A stretch of DNA of 64,000 nt, from NCBI GenBank assembly GCA_019614645.1, contig JABWDB010000030.1, forward strand, positions 3,720,001-3,784,000, written 5' to 3'. This document shows, piece by piece, positions 52,987 to 64,000 of this stretch; the stretch's first letter is position 1; each line of letters opens with the position of its first letter. A program made the position numbers and the translations under genes. The notes under the pieces were generated by a model. The model did not search any database. It saw nothing but the letters and a program-made list of their open reading frames with translations, and was not told where the DNA came from. The DNA comes from Stratiolaelaps scimitus (lineage: Eukaryota > Arthropoda > Arachnida > Mesostigmata > Laelapidae).

Positions 52987-53229
52987 GTAAGCAAGCTAAT
53001 TACAAGCGAAAAAGCGAGATTCGTACTCGTTTTTGAGAATTTCTCTAATTTTCACTAAAATCATTAATAGTCTAAAAGTCGTTCCTCTATGTGGATTATT
53101 TTCTTTTCTGTGTCTATAGCGCTGACTGATATACACATTTTCACATCGCGGAAGGATCTCGTAGTTAACGCTGACAAATTCATCGAGCTGTATGTCTCTG
53201 TATGAATAGTTCTGTAGAAGGCGGACACA

Positions 53230-53545
53230 AATACAAAATTGTTTGCTTATGTAAAACGTAAAACTCGCCTCCTATCTAATTCGAATCTTTTCGCTCTCTG
53301 AAAAAAGATAACTCAATTTGGCCCATTGTTTGTTCGGCGAGTTGCAGCAAAAGTTTCTTGAAGGTATCTTTAGAGAGAAAATTGCTACAATTTTGAGACC
53401 TCACCATCTTGGATGTGGAACAATGGGTGGTATGGGAGCTGCATTCAGGAGACTCGTTCATTTATTCTTAACAGATCAACCACCTCTATCTAGTAAATTT
53501 TCCGGGCTGATCTACAGCCAACACGTCCACTGTACAACCTTCGGC
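53230..53545 (+). mobile_element. LINE reverse transcriptase relic 4
   Basis: Plus-strand frame reads ILRPHHLGCGTMGGMGAAFR and RLVHLF. It resembles the block L-x-P-x-Q-L-G-x-G-x-x-G-G-x-E-A-A-x-H found before the palm of some non-LTR reverse transcriptases. The upstream part has stops. Short and degenerate, so the family is not assigned; it may belong with the relic at 12.6-13.5 kb. Confidence 0.45.
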
Positions 53546-54908
53546 ATTGCTTCATAAGAGGGACCCCTTTAAATGCAAATGTGCAACGGTGGGGACACGT
53601 AGGTGAACCCGTGCACTTACTGCGTGTCCCGTCCTATGGCAAGGCGCACACGAATGCACCACGCTCTATCTGGGTGAAATTTGGGTTTAGCAGCGCTTTT
53701 AACGCGTTGCGTCGTGACTCAATACTTAGGGCAATCAGATATTAATTTTTCCAATTTTTGATCAACCTTATCACTACCCAACGGAGCGCTTTAAATAGAA
53801 TATTTTCAAAGACGATTCGATATGGAACACCTTGTCGTTACGCTTCTGGTGCTTTTTGTAGAACCCCATCTAGGAAGGTATTAGAATAATCTCGCATCTC
53901 GGTGTCCAATTGTTTTACGTGCTATGTTTACGCTAGTTACGTCTAAGTGCCGACCCATATTCATTTACAAGAAAAAGTTATACAACCAAGTAATTCGACA
54001 AAATCGAATCAGTCTCTGTTTCGTACATTGCAGTTACATCCGGCAATTTTAACGGAAGAAATGAACGAGACTTATGTCGTCCAGTTCTTGAATCCAGTTG
54101 ACAAACAAAGGGGGATCATTGAGCAGAAGGTTGAAAGAGGAAGTCGACATCCCTTAGGACAAGATTCTTCATGGAATATCAACTTTTATACGGCATATCT
54201 GTAAATCATATCTCTTTTTTTTTGTGCTTGCGAGTGTTAGCCTCTCAAGCGGTATGTGTTCTCGTTCTAAAGTCACGTTTGCTTCATGCAATCAACTTAA
54301 TAGTTCGAGGAAATTTAAAGAATTTCCTCATCTCGTCTGGCTTTCCTGATGACAATTTTTGCCTGCGAACGTCACGGTCATAGTCAATGTCATACTAACA
54401 ATAAGAAGTCTCGCTTGCCCGCTTTCGAACTTGGTGGCAAGCTACAACACTATGACTGTACTAATCATAGAATGGAACGTCGAGAGGGTCTGATCGGATT
54501 CTGACGTCGGGCAACCGTTCAGCCACGTTTTATTATAGTAAGGGAAATAATCATCTGATCGGCTGATTGATTCTTGGATAACCTCTTTTCATCTATGTCC
54601 CCTGTCCAAGTTTGATGGTCAATGCAGCTCTTGGCATAAGCTTGGTGATCTCGAAACTTCTATAAGTACTAGGGACTGTCCAGACTGACCAGGCTTGGCT
54701 ATCATTTCACTATTTACTCGACGTTGATGGTAACTGAATGCGGTTGTATCTATCATAAATCACTCAGCCTCATGTACGGCTGTACTCTTGGACAAGTTTC
54801 TTGCTAGAAGCGAAGTGCCTTAACGCACAGAGTCTTAACGTAGTAATTTAGTTGACGTCTGATTTAAGTCGTACAGAACCAAATGTTCCATATGAACGAC
54901 AACGACAG

Positions 54909-54936
54909 TATATATATATATATATATATATATATA
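54909..54936. repeat. (TA)14 microsatellite
   Basis: Uninterrupted alternating TA. Confidence 0.92.
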
Positions 54937-55284
54937 ATCACATCTGCATAGTTAACGAGGTTCTAATGGATTTGGATGATGAAGGGCTAATTTCAGAACA
55001 ACTGTGGTAATGAGTCGAAATCTTCTTTTGTACATGGCAGCAGCGGTGGGGAGGTGTTTTTATCTTCATTCTATCCCTTCTCTCTACAAACATCTCGTAC
55101 TTCCTGTTGGCACAGCTATGTTACTCACTATCGAAATACAAAATATTCGAATGCGATGTTGTAAACAATAGTTTTATATTTGAGTAGAACTTATGAACGG
55201 AAATAAATGCAGATTGCGATCAATTACTTAGCGGATTTTTAGACACCGTAGTTGTCTAAGAACTTATAAGGTAACTCAAATGTA

Positions 55285-55312
55285 TTAGGTAGTCCCCAGC
55301 AAATTGTCGCGC
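55285..55312 (+). repeat. Left inverted repeat of the mariner element
   Basis: TTAGGTAGTCCCCAGCAAAT then TGTCGCGC; pairs with 56542-56569. Confidence 0.92.
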
Positions 55313-55429
55313 CTTTCGGATGGCGCACAGCCCGAACTACGCCACACAATGCGTTCATTTTTGGAGTGGGCACGCGGTAGGAACGTGGCTTCCTTTCGAA
55401 CACTGAGTGGTTTCGATACGATCAGAAAG

Positions 55430-56485
55430 ATGGACGCTGCAGCAAAAAGTTCAAATTCCCCCAAAAATCAACGGGAAATCATCAAGTTTTTGTTTCTCCA
55501 AAAACACCCTCCAGCTGAAATCCATCGACAATTAGTGAACGCGTACGGCAGGTCTGCCTTATGCCTGCGAACGGTGCAACGTTGGTGAGAGCAATTTAAC
55601 AGTGGAGATATGGACACCGATGACCATCGAGGTGGGGACCAGCAATCAGGTGCGACAAGGGACGAACGGATTGACATAATCAAGGCAGCTTTTGAGCAAA
55701 CTAGAGCTTGGTCCATAAGGTCTTTGTCGGCTGAAACTGGGATTCCTCGGGTGACATGTCATAAAATTGTCACCAATGTACTGAAGATGAAGAAAATCAA
55801 TGCAAAATGGGTTCCCCATATACTGACTGCTGAGCAGATGAAAATGCGTGTGGAGTGTTCGACATCTAATTTGAAGACTTATACGCAACAAACCAGTCGC
55901 TTAGAGCACACCGTGTCGATAGACGAGACATGGGTTAGCCTGCATAGACCCCCTGAGAAGGACCAAGCAAAACAGTGGCTCCGACAAGGTGAAGTGGCGG
56001 CGTCTGTGGCAGTGCCAGATAGATTCGGACGAAAGGTGTTGATGATACTCGCTCTGGATATCAAGGGTGTTTGCTATTACGAAATATTAGCGGCAAACGA
56101 AAAACTCAATGCTCCCCGATATCTCGGCTTCTTGAAAGGATTGATGAACAAATGGCGTGGGGATCGACAGCACCGAGTGTGGTTACTCGGCGACAACGCA
56201 AGACCTCACCGCACTGCTGAAATTACGACCTGGAGTGAGGGGAACAATATTGAGCGATGGCATCAACCCCCATATTCTCCTGATTTAAGCCCATGTGATT
56301 ATGGTTTTTTCCATGCATTAAAAAGGGCAATAGGTGGGGTTCCATATGCAACCGTCGAGTTACTCACAAAAGCAATAGATAACGAAATTATATATGGAAA
56401 CGCAAATGGTAAATATTTGGCCATTTCAAAACTCCCAGAGCGCTGGAATCGGTGTGTCAATAAAGCTGGAGAGTACCTCTAACTC
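55430..56485 (+). pseudogene. mariner transposase (DD34D), one in-frame stop
   Basis: Cut-and-paste transposase. Starting at ATG 55430 it has 350 codons before TAA-type termination, the usual mariner length. An in-frame TGA at 55586-55588, directly after RTVQRW, interrupts it; the frame continues EQFNSGDMDTDDH without a shift. N-terminal helix-turn-helix regions: KNQREIIKFLFLQKHPPAEI and IRSLSAETGIPRVTCHKIV. Catalytic triad: Asp in VSIDETWVSL, Asp in WLLGDNARPHRTAE, and Asp in YSPDLSPCDYGFF. The last two are separated by 34 residues, the DD34D signature. The WVPHILT motif linking the DNA-binding and catalytic parts is intact. With only one disabling change, this copy is younger than the Tc1-type one, or the stop could be a sequencing or recent change. 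Confidence 0.92.
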
Positions 56486-56541
56486 ATTCCAAAAGATCTT
56501 TGTTCTAACTCATTTAGTTCAAAAGTTATTGGCATTTAAAG

Positions 56542-56569
56542 AGGCGACAGTTTGCTGGGGACTACCTAA
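56542..56569 (-). repeat. Right inverted repeat of the mariner element
   Basis: Inverse of the left end with one or two differences (AAACTGTCGCC versus AAATTGTCGCG). Confidence 0.92.
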
Positions 56570-56898
56570 TATATGCTGGCAGCGCATAAAGAGAGATATT
56601 TACTTATGAAAGAATCAAAAGCACACAGGGCGTTTCTGAGACAATCGTTGGAAAAACAGTCGCGAGGTTGACTTGACACCAGATCAGCAAACACCCTTCC
56701 TTTCTAGAAGCCTCAAGGACACACGAAGAAACATTACCTAGCCTGTCTGCTCGACGACTATGAAATGTAGTTTTACATTGTAAACATTGTCTACTCATTT
56801 TTGTTCAAATATGTCTCCAATTGTTTAGGCAGAATTATAATTACTATCATTATGCAATCAGTATAACATAGGGTTTTTATTTGTTTGGATGGACACAG
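56570..56898. other. Intron sequence between mariner and DH exon
   Basis: No recognisable feature. It ends at the splice acceptor GGACACAG. Confidence 0.6.
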
Positions 56899-57060
56899 GA
56901 CGGTTCCATTTGTTTGAGCGGAGGCGCAACTATCTCAGACGATGAAGGGGACAATGCTGTCGGTGGTGGGGACCGTCTACTTCGATACACCGATAATGTT
57001 GTCCATGAACTACTCGAAACCGAACGAGCCTATATCCACGATCTCGCCGCTGTGATACAG
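56899..57060 (+). CDS. RhoGEF of PLEKHG1-3 type, exon with start of the DH domain
   Basis: Exon of exactly 54 codons between CACAG and CAG|GTACGT, phase 0 at both ends. It starts DGSICLSGGATISDDEGDNA with an acidic stretch. It then reads RYTDNVVHELLETERAYIHD and LAAVIQ, the first helix (conserved region 1) of the Dbl-homology domain, where x-V-V-x-E-L-x-x-T-E-R-x-Y-V-x-D-L is the family pattern. PLEKHG1-3 have RVVQEIxxTERTYVQDL here. The remaining DH and PH exons were not found in 57-64 kb, so the gene probably continues through a long intron beyond the window. Confidence 0.75.
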
Positions 57061-57164
57061 GTACGTTATAAGTGTTCTATTCGTATTATTTAATATGCTT
57101 ATTTTAGATCTACTACTTCACTAAGCAGAGATTTCTTCATCCCAATCGACACTTCCCTCAATAG

Positions 57165-57278
57165 ATGAAGCTAACATTGAGGCGTTCTATGATCTGTTCA
57201 TCGATTGTTGTCGATGCTCTCCCCTTAATCCTTGGCTGCGTACAGCGCTCTCTTCAATTGAGGAGGTCTGTTCAGAAG
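57165..57278 (+). other. Orphan candidate exon
   Basis: Preceded by a long pyrimidine tract and CAATAG, and followed by GAAG|GTATGC. It is open as phase 1/phase 1 over 114 bases, reading DEANIEAFYDLFIDCCRCSP and NPWLRTALSSIEEVCSE. The splice context is good, but its entry phase (1) does not match the exit phase (0) of the exon at 57060, and the sequence is not a DH domain. It may be an alternative exon, part of another transcript, or chance. Confidence 0.2.
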
Positions 57279-57780
57279 GTATGCGATCGCGCACGTAATA
57301 GCCGAACCATGTAAAAGCTGACGGACCGAACAGCCTAAGCTTATTATTGTCTGCGCTGTTTAGAAAGCCTGGTTGCTACCTGGCAAAAAGAAGGGAAAAA
57401 AAAAGGAAGGCTGATCTTGGTGGACCTCTCTTCGTATAATGGGTCGCACCGCAACAGCGATCGTTCACTATCTGAAGTGTACCGATGGCAGACTGCGTAT
57501 CTGTGTGAGTGTATGTGTATGGCTGTGTCTCTATCTCCGTATGTATGTCTTAGTACAAGATTTTGGAGGCCAGAGCCGCCAACATCAATTGAATGAATAT
57601 ACCGCGCGGCGGAATGTTCGTCCGTGTAGCTTATTCGGCCTTCGTTTGAAGACCCTACTCAGAGTCTTAGAGCCTCGGCGGCGGCAGCAGTTTCCGTTTC
57701 GGCGTAAGTACAGCTAAACATCATCTGTACCTGTTGAGCAGCGGAAATTGACACGAGAACAAGATAAAGCATCGTAACAT

Positions 57781-57819
57781 AATACTACTACTACTACTAC
57801 TAATAATAATAATAATAAA
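57781..57819. repeat. (CTA)n-(TAA)n compound microsatellite
   Basis: About six CTA units pass into about six TAA units. Confidence 0.9.
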
Positions 57820-59841
57820 GGTCGCCTAGTGACAGTTGTCGAAAGGAGGCCGATGTCATCTCAAGGAATGCGACACGATCGCTTCGTACAGGCAAAAACC
57901 ATGACGACGATCATGGTGTCCTGCAGCTATTCAGCTGTTCTTTCTCTGCTGAGGCAGGGTGCTTCCCTCCTTCTATTGGTGTTCTATCAATGGTGAGGTG
58001 TACAAAGCGTTAGAAGATGCTCAAATATATGTTTCGTATTCCTGTCAAACTGTGTCGACAAATCATCTCTCTCGAATTGGTGAGAGGCCAAAATACGCTC
58101 TCAAGTATTCAACCTCTGCATGACGGTGGTCCCTGTTGTTGTGGTAAGAGCACTCGACGAGAAGGAACATGACCGGAAACGCCTATGTATTGAGGGAAGC
58201 TATGTCGAAGCTACATCATCGTATTGCTCGATTTCGACGTTCGGGGTCTCCTCCGAGGGCGCCCACCAGTCGTTTGCATCTAGACTGGTGCTAGCGCAGC
58301 TGTTGTATATTTACCGCCAATAATTCTCTGGACCCCATCTGAAGGACAAGGCAAGACACGCTGGTGGAAATAGGACCGAACTTTTCAATGAATGGGTGTG
58401 TGAACACCATTTACTCCATTCATTCATTGTGGCCTATACTATCCTAGCCTTAGCCGATGTGCTATCAGATTGATTGACTGCTCTAGATGATTATAGGGTG
58501 AGCTTGATGGAAATAATGACCAAGGGCGAATTGCGTTCCAATACAAACCTCTAGGGCGTCTCATATGTTCTTTACACATGGCAGATGATTAATGATTCTC
58601 GCCGAATCTGGTCTACATACAAGTATGTCTATATGCAATATCGATTAAATATATTACAAGCAGAAGCAACCAAACGATATAGTAAGACACAGCCATGGAT
58701 CACTACGCGTCTATATTCATGCTACTAATTATACCCATTAACAATAAGCCAAGCTTAGTAGAAAGCGTCGCCAACTGCGTCTAACACATTTGGTTGTTTT
58801 TCAATGTATGACAATTGTGTTGGCAACCGAACTGACTAACTGACAGTTGAGCGCATTTCTCGCTTCATCCGAACTGCTCTACGTGCTCGCTATTAGTTGA
58901 ATAGTCGTCATCACGGCTGCTAATCATTGTTCTAACCTATACCGACGCCTTCTCCACTAAAGCAGAATAAGATCGTTGCCGAGCTGGCCATTTCATTCAG
59001 ACGGATGATATAGAACAACAACGCATTGTGGAGGAGCCTAGGACACATACGAACCCCGTAGCTGCCACGATCAGAGCGATGCAGCGAAGAGGGACGGGCG
59101 CTCGCTCATCTCGGGCATCTAAACAGAGATTTAGTCATCTTTCTATTTAGTAAATATAGCCGCAAGTGTTTAGGTGAAGCAGCAAGTGGTCAAGTCGCTA
59201 TGGGGCCAATTGTTAACCGTTATACATGTAGTAATAGTTTAGTTCGTTTGGCGCAGTGGCACATGGTGCCGTTTAGCAGCATTCTGTGAGTCAGCAGAAC
59301 ACGATGTGAGAATGTTCTTAAGTTATCCTTGCTTCGTTTTCTTGATCGAACGAAACATTTCATCTCAACGTTGAAAGAGACAGCACACTCCATATCGAAC
59401 TTTATAACATTATGATGATGCCAATCATGTGTATGCTTTGATTGGAAATTGTCGATTGAATTTCGGGCCTGTGTCTTGGAGCAGAGTGATGATGGACAGA
59501 TTTCGATTGGGCACAAACATTCTCCCGTGTAACTTTTGAATCACTACAATCAACTAATTCTTGGAAGTGGATATATGATAGGTTAGTCATAACCAAAAAT
59601 TGTCATTCCATTTAGTCTGGAAACGCACTCGAAACGACTTAAGGTCGAAGTCTGCAAGATAAAGGGCGCTCAAGCTGTTTCAATACTGCGGGCATGCGTC
59701 GTCGTGACATTACTAGGCTAATATAGTTCGTAAAATATTCAAAGCTACCCTAAGAGCCTCCGCAAGATGCATCAACTTATAGAAATCTCATAACAAATAT
59801 TCGTCTGGCACAGGCCTATGTTTTATTTCACAAGCTTTGTC

Positions 59842-60120
59842 ATTTATTTGGCGGTCAAGGTAAACAACACTCCTATATATAACATACAGAGAAATATGGT
59901 CGTGGCCACATTCGCAGGGAGAGTTGAACTGTCGACACGGCCAACATTGAGGCGATCATCTCGAAACTGCTATGTACGTGTTGTTCAACAAAACTGTGCT
60001 CTGATTATACGTCGTAGCTTTGTAAGACGCAGAAAAAACATAGTGAGAGTCTTGGCAGTAAAATTGTTTTTAACGAAATGTCTAAAAAAAGTATCATCTA
60101 TGAGTAAAGGGCCAATTTGA
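59842..60120 (+). pseudogene. ORF with weak TBP-like pattern, possible relic
   Basis: An intronless 100-codon frame. The part from IYNIQ onward reads NMVVATFAGRVELS, then LRRSSRNCYV and CALIIRR, and ends LFLTKC. It follows the spacing of one TATA-binding-protein repeat: N-V-V-A-T, a beta-strand with L-x-L, R-x-R-N-x-x-Y, then A-x-I-M-R and later a T near the strand end. A one-residue insertion, loss of the conserved P and G positions, and absence of the second repeat suggest either a degraded copy or chance similarity. No promoter or splice evidence. Confidence 0.2.
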
Positions 60121-63100
60121 CTCGGCCTGAAGCCAGACACAACGATATCGCTATTATAATCAATAGCCTTATTTTATGCATGTATAGTAATTATAAATTG
60201 TTGACTTTAGTTTACGAGGTTGCCCTTGGCAAGCCACAAGACAATTGATCATATATTCATGTATGGAAATGGAGAACTATGAAATTGATATCGCTAAGTA
60301 TAGTATTTAGGTAATCATGTAAGACGTGGTGGACATTTTTCACAAACGTAAGACGGTTCCCTCTTTGATTGTCTCAAATCTCAATATTAGAAGTGAATTC
60401 GACTATTCTAAAGTCATAGTTTAGTCGATTCGATACATAGCTTCCTTTTCTTCTTTTTGCTCATATTTTCAAGTGACAAAGTGTTAAATAGCCAACATGA
60501 ATAGATAGAACAACAATGTAAAATGCATAAAGAAGATCTTCAATGCTAGTCCAAAGGGTTTTTTTCAACGAAATATGAAAGGCAACATGTGATACATGAC
60601 AGGGATATTTATCTTAGGTCATCACTCTTGCTTGCTTCTGCTCTGCTGCAAACCGAGTCGAATGACTCAGCTGTAAGTGAAAAAAAAGCACAAATGCTCG
60701 AAACTAAAAGAAGGAAACTCTTCGTCAGACAGAGAATTACGCGGAGATTACAAACTCGCGAGACTCGGTACACTCACGACAGGTTAGACGTGACCCGTGA
60801 CCGGGTTACCAAAATGAATGTTTACTCTTGGGGTATTATTATTATTATGATGATGACGCTGTTGTTTTATTAGACTTACTTGTGGATTTGTCGGTACTAT
60901 CGCTGTATGTGTAAACTACGCTGTGTGTAGCTGAATAGACTTTGGATGATATTTAGTCATTAATGAAGCGTTGAACCTTTTTTCCACTCACTCGCTTGAG
61001 GCAACCCGCACAGGAGAAATATCCTTTGGGATATACTCAGTTCATTTCAAGTCAAACGATTCGATAGATGAATGCGTCTACTCAAAACACATGTTGACTG
61101 GTTAAAATAAGGGTGCACACAAAGATAAAAGGCTCCCCTTCTGAACCGGTGAGCTCGGTAGAACTCGGAACAGACCGGGTTAATTTCAAAGAACGGTCTT
61201 CCTGAAATTTGTAGATAACTTTAAATGTCTGTTTCTCGGTGTAGCCGCATCCCATCGCTAATCTTCTATGGGAACTAACACAAACGGCGAATATGCTTCT
61301 ATTATTTTTATCGCGTGGTAAGCTATGCGTCATACCACGTTTCTTATCAAGCATACGCTAAATCTATTCTCTCATAATTTGGTCACCACCTAAGGCGTGT
61401 ATGTCTATTGACACTATCCAAACAGAAGTGGGAATAAGGCCACCAGCTATTAGTTAACCACATTACGGATGGCTTGTCAACCACATGCAACAACAGTTGA
61501 GTCTGTGGTCACATAGATCTTGATACACATATCGGCGGCAACTCAAAATGTACTCCCGCTTATTGGCACTCGTCACTTGGTGCTTGAAACGTACGGCATT
61601 TGAGCAGACAACGTCTCGTTATAGAAGACATTGTGCAGGATTGCTATGGTATTATGCAACATGCGTTCAGTAGGTAGACCGTACAGTTATTGATAATGCC
61701 AGGTGGTGTCGTGTTAATAATTATAATATTCATACTTAGTTCTGTCTAGACAATAGCGACTAATCATTCGATATGATCGTAGGGATGCTTAGTTAGGAAC
61801 GCGTTAATTCCGCACGTTTGGAGAGAGCGAGTGTTTCAAGAGACCTCATACAGAGCGATTGGAATGAAAGCTGGACGACCTACAAAATGTACAGATATAC
61901 AAATAAACTGTGTACTCTCGTTGCCGATTGTGTAGACGATCGAACGACATATCCCAATGTAGTGCCAATATTGTAGTAACATACCCTGTTATACTCCACC
62001 CATGAACGTTATGGAAATCGCTTGTAGCTAGTGTTATTTGTCAGTGGTTTAATCACTATTTGGTTACGGGCGTCACAGTCAGAAAGTCAATATTTAGGCT
62101 CTTTCCCGAATACACACGCAGATGGTGACGTATCAGCGTGAGCAGATCTGGCCGAAAGGTTTCCAGACTCCTGCGTAGTTATCAGGCAGCAGACGACGCT
62201 GAGAGAAATAGGATAGTGGTAGAAGTGGGAAATATAAGATCTATTCAGCCGAAACAGTAGAGAGACCCATTCGATCTGTTCCTCTCATTCAGTCAACCAT
62301 AGACGCTTGGTTGTGGACGTAGTACTCGGTTACTACATAGTAAATCGATTGATTACGTAAAAACTGGACAAGCAACCGCCTCTTTAGACAACCTCCTAGA
62401 GCGTCTGGTCGATTTCATATCTGCCCGTAGTAAACACAGGGAGCGAGCGGTAAGTCGGCAAGCACTCGGTGGCATCGTTCGAAGAGATGATTTATAGTCA
62501 GAGTGACTTTTACCATCTCTACAATCGGGACTGAGCATTCTTGCGGAGGTGGCAGATACAACAGATGAAAAAAACGGCGATTGGATAGCTAGCAAACAAG
62601 AAAAGGAGAGTTAAGTATTTGACAGGGAAGCGTTGACGGCGAAAAATTAAAACCTGTTCGTTCATTTCTTCGTTCAAATCGATGTAAGGGAGAATGAAAA
62701 AGGTAAAAATTGTTCAGTAAAAACTTGTGAAATAACTAAAATTAGTGATCTCAAGAGCATTACGTAAGGATATAAGCTAAGGAGTATTTGCCTATTGTAT
62801 TTAGGGAGCGCGGTGCTATGTTGATGTATCCAATCGACATTTATTGCGTTAAGGAAATCTGAAAACATCAAGTGGTTATCATGGACACGCCTAACCTATA
62901 AGTGAGGCATCCTCACAACAGGTAGCAGCAACCTTGAAATAAACGTTAATGAAATTATAAATGTGGCGCACAGAATGGCACTAATACAGACCGAAGAGCA
63001 ATTATTATTGTTATAGTACCATGCTTGAATGTCGTTCTAATAATTACTGTCTACTAAAAAGTCACCTAATCAGTCATAGGCTTTATTTCACTGTAAAGCA

Positions 63101-64000
63101 CTACTTTTCTCTTATTATATTTTACCCTGTTATAGTGGGTAATATTTTTGTTTCGTTCAGTTGTATACCACCATTGCAGAAGTGGTCTCCCTGATTCGTT
63201 TTCTTCATCGTAGGCGAAAACTCAAACGCACATGATACTATAATATAAGAGCCATTTTACAAAGCTGCTGGTCGATTGTGGGTTCCAGCGTTTCTCGATA
63301 CTGATCCAAACTAAAGGGTGGAGTTGTTGTTTTGGGTGTGAGGTGAAGAAAAAAATCACACGGATGAACACAAATCCGATGGATGAAAGAGACAAACAGG
63401 TTTCCGTTCTCTATAGGCTTCGATCGATTGGGCATCGTTCCCCATGGTTAGCTCAGAAGGCAAATGTCCGTTGTTACGTTTGCAGACCTCATAAAAGAAA
63501 ACATGTTTTCATATATTGTACTATGTTGATTGGTTACTTGGCGCTGTCGATTCTGGATCTCGTCGAGGGGCTGGCAAAACGAAATGAAACTCTATCGAAA
63601 CATAATGTGATCCGTACACCGATCGGATCGTGGACACAACTTGACAAAATCATCGAGGAACAAAAATGCAACGATCGATCATAGCGGTAGCCTGTTAGAG
63701 GCGTAACTCGAATAGTAGCGTCAACTTTTGATTTGTTTGTACCGGACATAATATTGAAGTATTATTCTTCTTTATAGTTGCCTTGCTGGGAAGCATGGTA
63801 ATAATAATGTTCACACGCGTATATACTTAGGTAAGCAATAGACGGACCGCACCTTCCGTCGGTGTGGCTAGTTCTCGGAGAGTCTGAGAATTCAAAAGAT
63901 CGGCCTTGGCATACCTTATCTACCTTTGCCTAAAGATGACCAGCAAATATGGTGGGCGTATTTGTTTGTAGTATCGATAGAACGAACCACGAGGTACTGC

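Larger units (their letters stand above)
55285..56569 (+). mobile_element. mariner DNA transposon, full length
   Basis: A 1285-bp element. The left end TTAGGTAGTCCCCAGCAAAT and the right end (inverse TTAGGTAGTCCCCAGCAAAC) form inverted repeats of about 28 bp, and TA lies outside both ends. The interior is a single transposase frame of normal length with one stop codon. Length, TIR size and TA duplication are those of mariner. Confidence 0.95.
52987..56898 (+). other. RhoGEF intron (3.9 kb) with inserted LINE relic and mariner
   Basis: Begins GTAAGC and ends GGACACAG. It holds a LINE fragment near 53.2-53.5 kb, an AT microsatellite at 54909-54936 and a full mariner at 55285-56569. Both elements read in the same direction as the gene. 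Other short frames (53947-54204, 54171-54383) are not recognised. Confidence 0.6.
57061..64000. other. Downstream region, probable RhoGEF intron, no supported exon
   Basis: AT-rich, with CTA/TAA units at 57781-57819 and short unrecognised frames. I searched by eye for the next DH block (LFGNxxxI) on the plus strand and found none. Two candidates, at 57165-57278 and 59842-60120, are listed separately. Confidence 0.4.

Noticed and set aside
63343..63684. Plus frame with C-Y-V-C and later C, suggesting a zinc motif
   Set aside because: The cysteine and histidine spacing does not match a piggyBac-type or other zinc finger that I know; no other support.

Overview
The window is nuclear DNA of an animal, most likely an arthropod. 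It is AT-rich, with spliced genes whose GT..AG introns run from tens of bases to many kilobases, abundant AT, TAA and GA microsatellites, and the decayed remains of Tc1, mariner and LINE elements. Mite-like gene structure is a guess; nothing here fixes the species. Only two protein-coding genes of the host can be supported.

Region 1 (1-12 kb, minus strand). A complete nine-exon gene (9623 down to 3584) encodes a 468-residue pyruvate dehydrogenase protein X (E3-binding protein). All splice phases agree. The product has a mitochondrial leader, one lipoyl domain, a peripheral subunit-binding domain and an acetyltransferase-like core in which the catalytic histidine is replaced. It is flanked on both sides by fragments of one LINE family in the same orientation (about 430-1110 and 10243-11740).

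Region 2 (12-18 kb). A third LINE relic of another family (about 12630-13470, minus), a nested inverted repeat at 14424-14534, and a full-length but dead Tc1-type element (16037-17261) with 95-bp inverted repeats, TA target duplication and an intron-like interruption of its transposase.

Region 3 (18-52 kb). No recognisable conserved coding sequence. Three blocks (about 20.1-23.6, 33.0-36.4 and 44.7-45.5 kb) are GC-richer and full of CAG, GATG, CCGT, CA and GA repeats. They look like promoter or 5'-UTR segments, possibly alternative first exons of the downstream gene, but this is inference. The remainder is AT-rich intron-like or intergenic sequence.

Region 4 (52-64 kb, plus strand). Two consecutive phase-compatible exons (52835-52986 and 56899-57060) encode the N-terminal serine-rich segment and the first helix of the DH domain of a Rho guanine-nucleotide exchange factor of the PLEKHG1-3 type; the rest of the gene lies outside or was not found. 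Its intron holds a complete mariner with one nonsense codon (55285-56569) and a LINE relic. Two similar LINE 3' ends occur at 43.48 and 52.55 kb. An isolated ORF at 59.8-60.1 kb has a weak TBP-like pattern.

No operon, CRISPR array, RNA gene or convincing novel system was found. The most useful follow-ups are the catalytically disarmed PDHX, the TBP-like ORF, the intron-bearing Tc1 element, the 14.4-kb inverted repeat and the missing 5' end of the RhoGEF gene.
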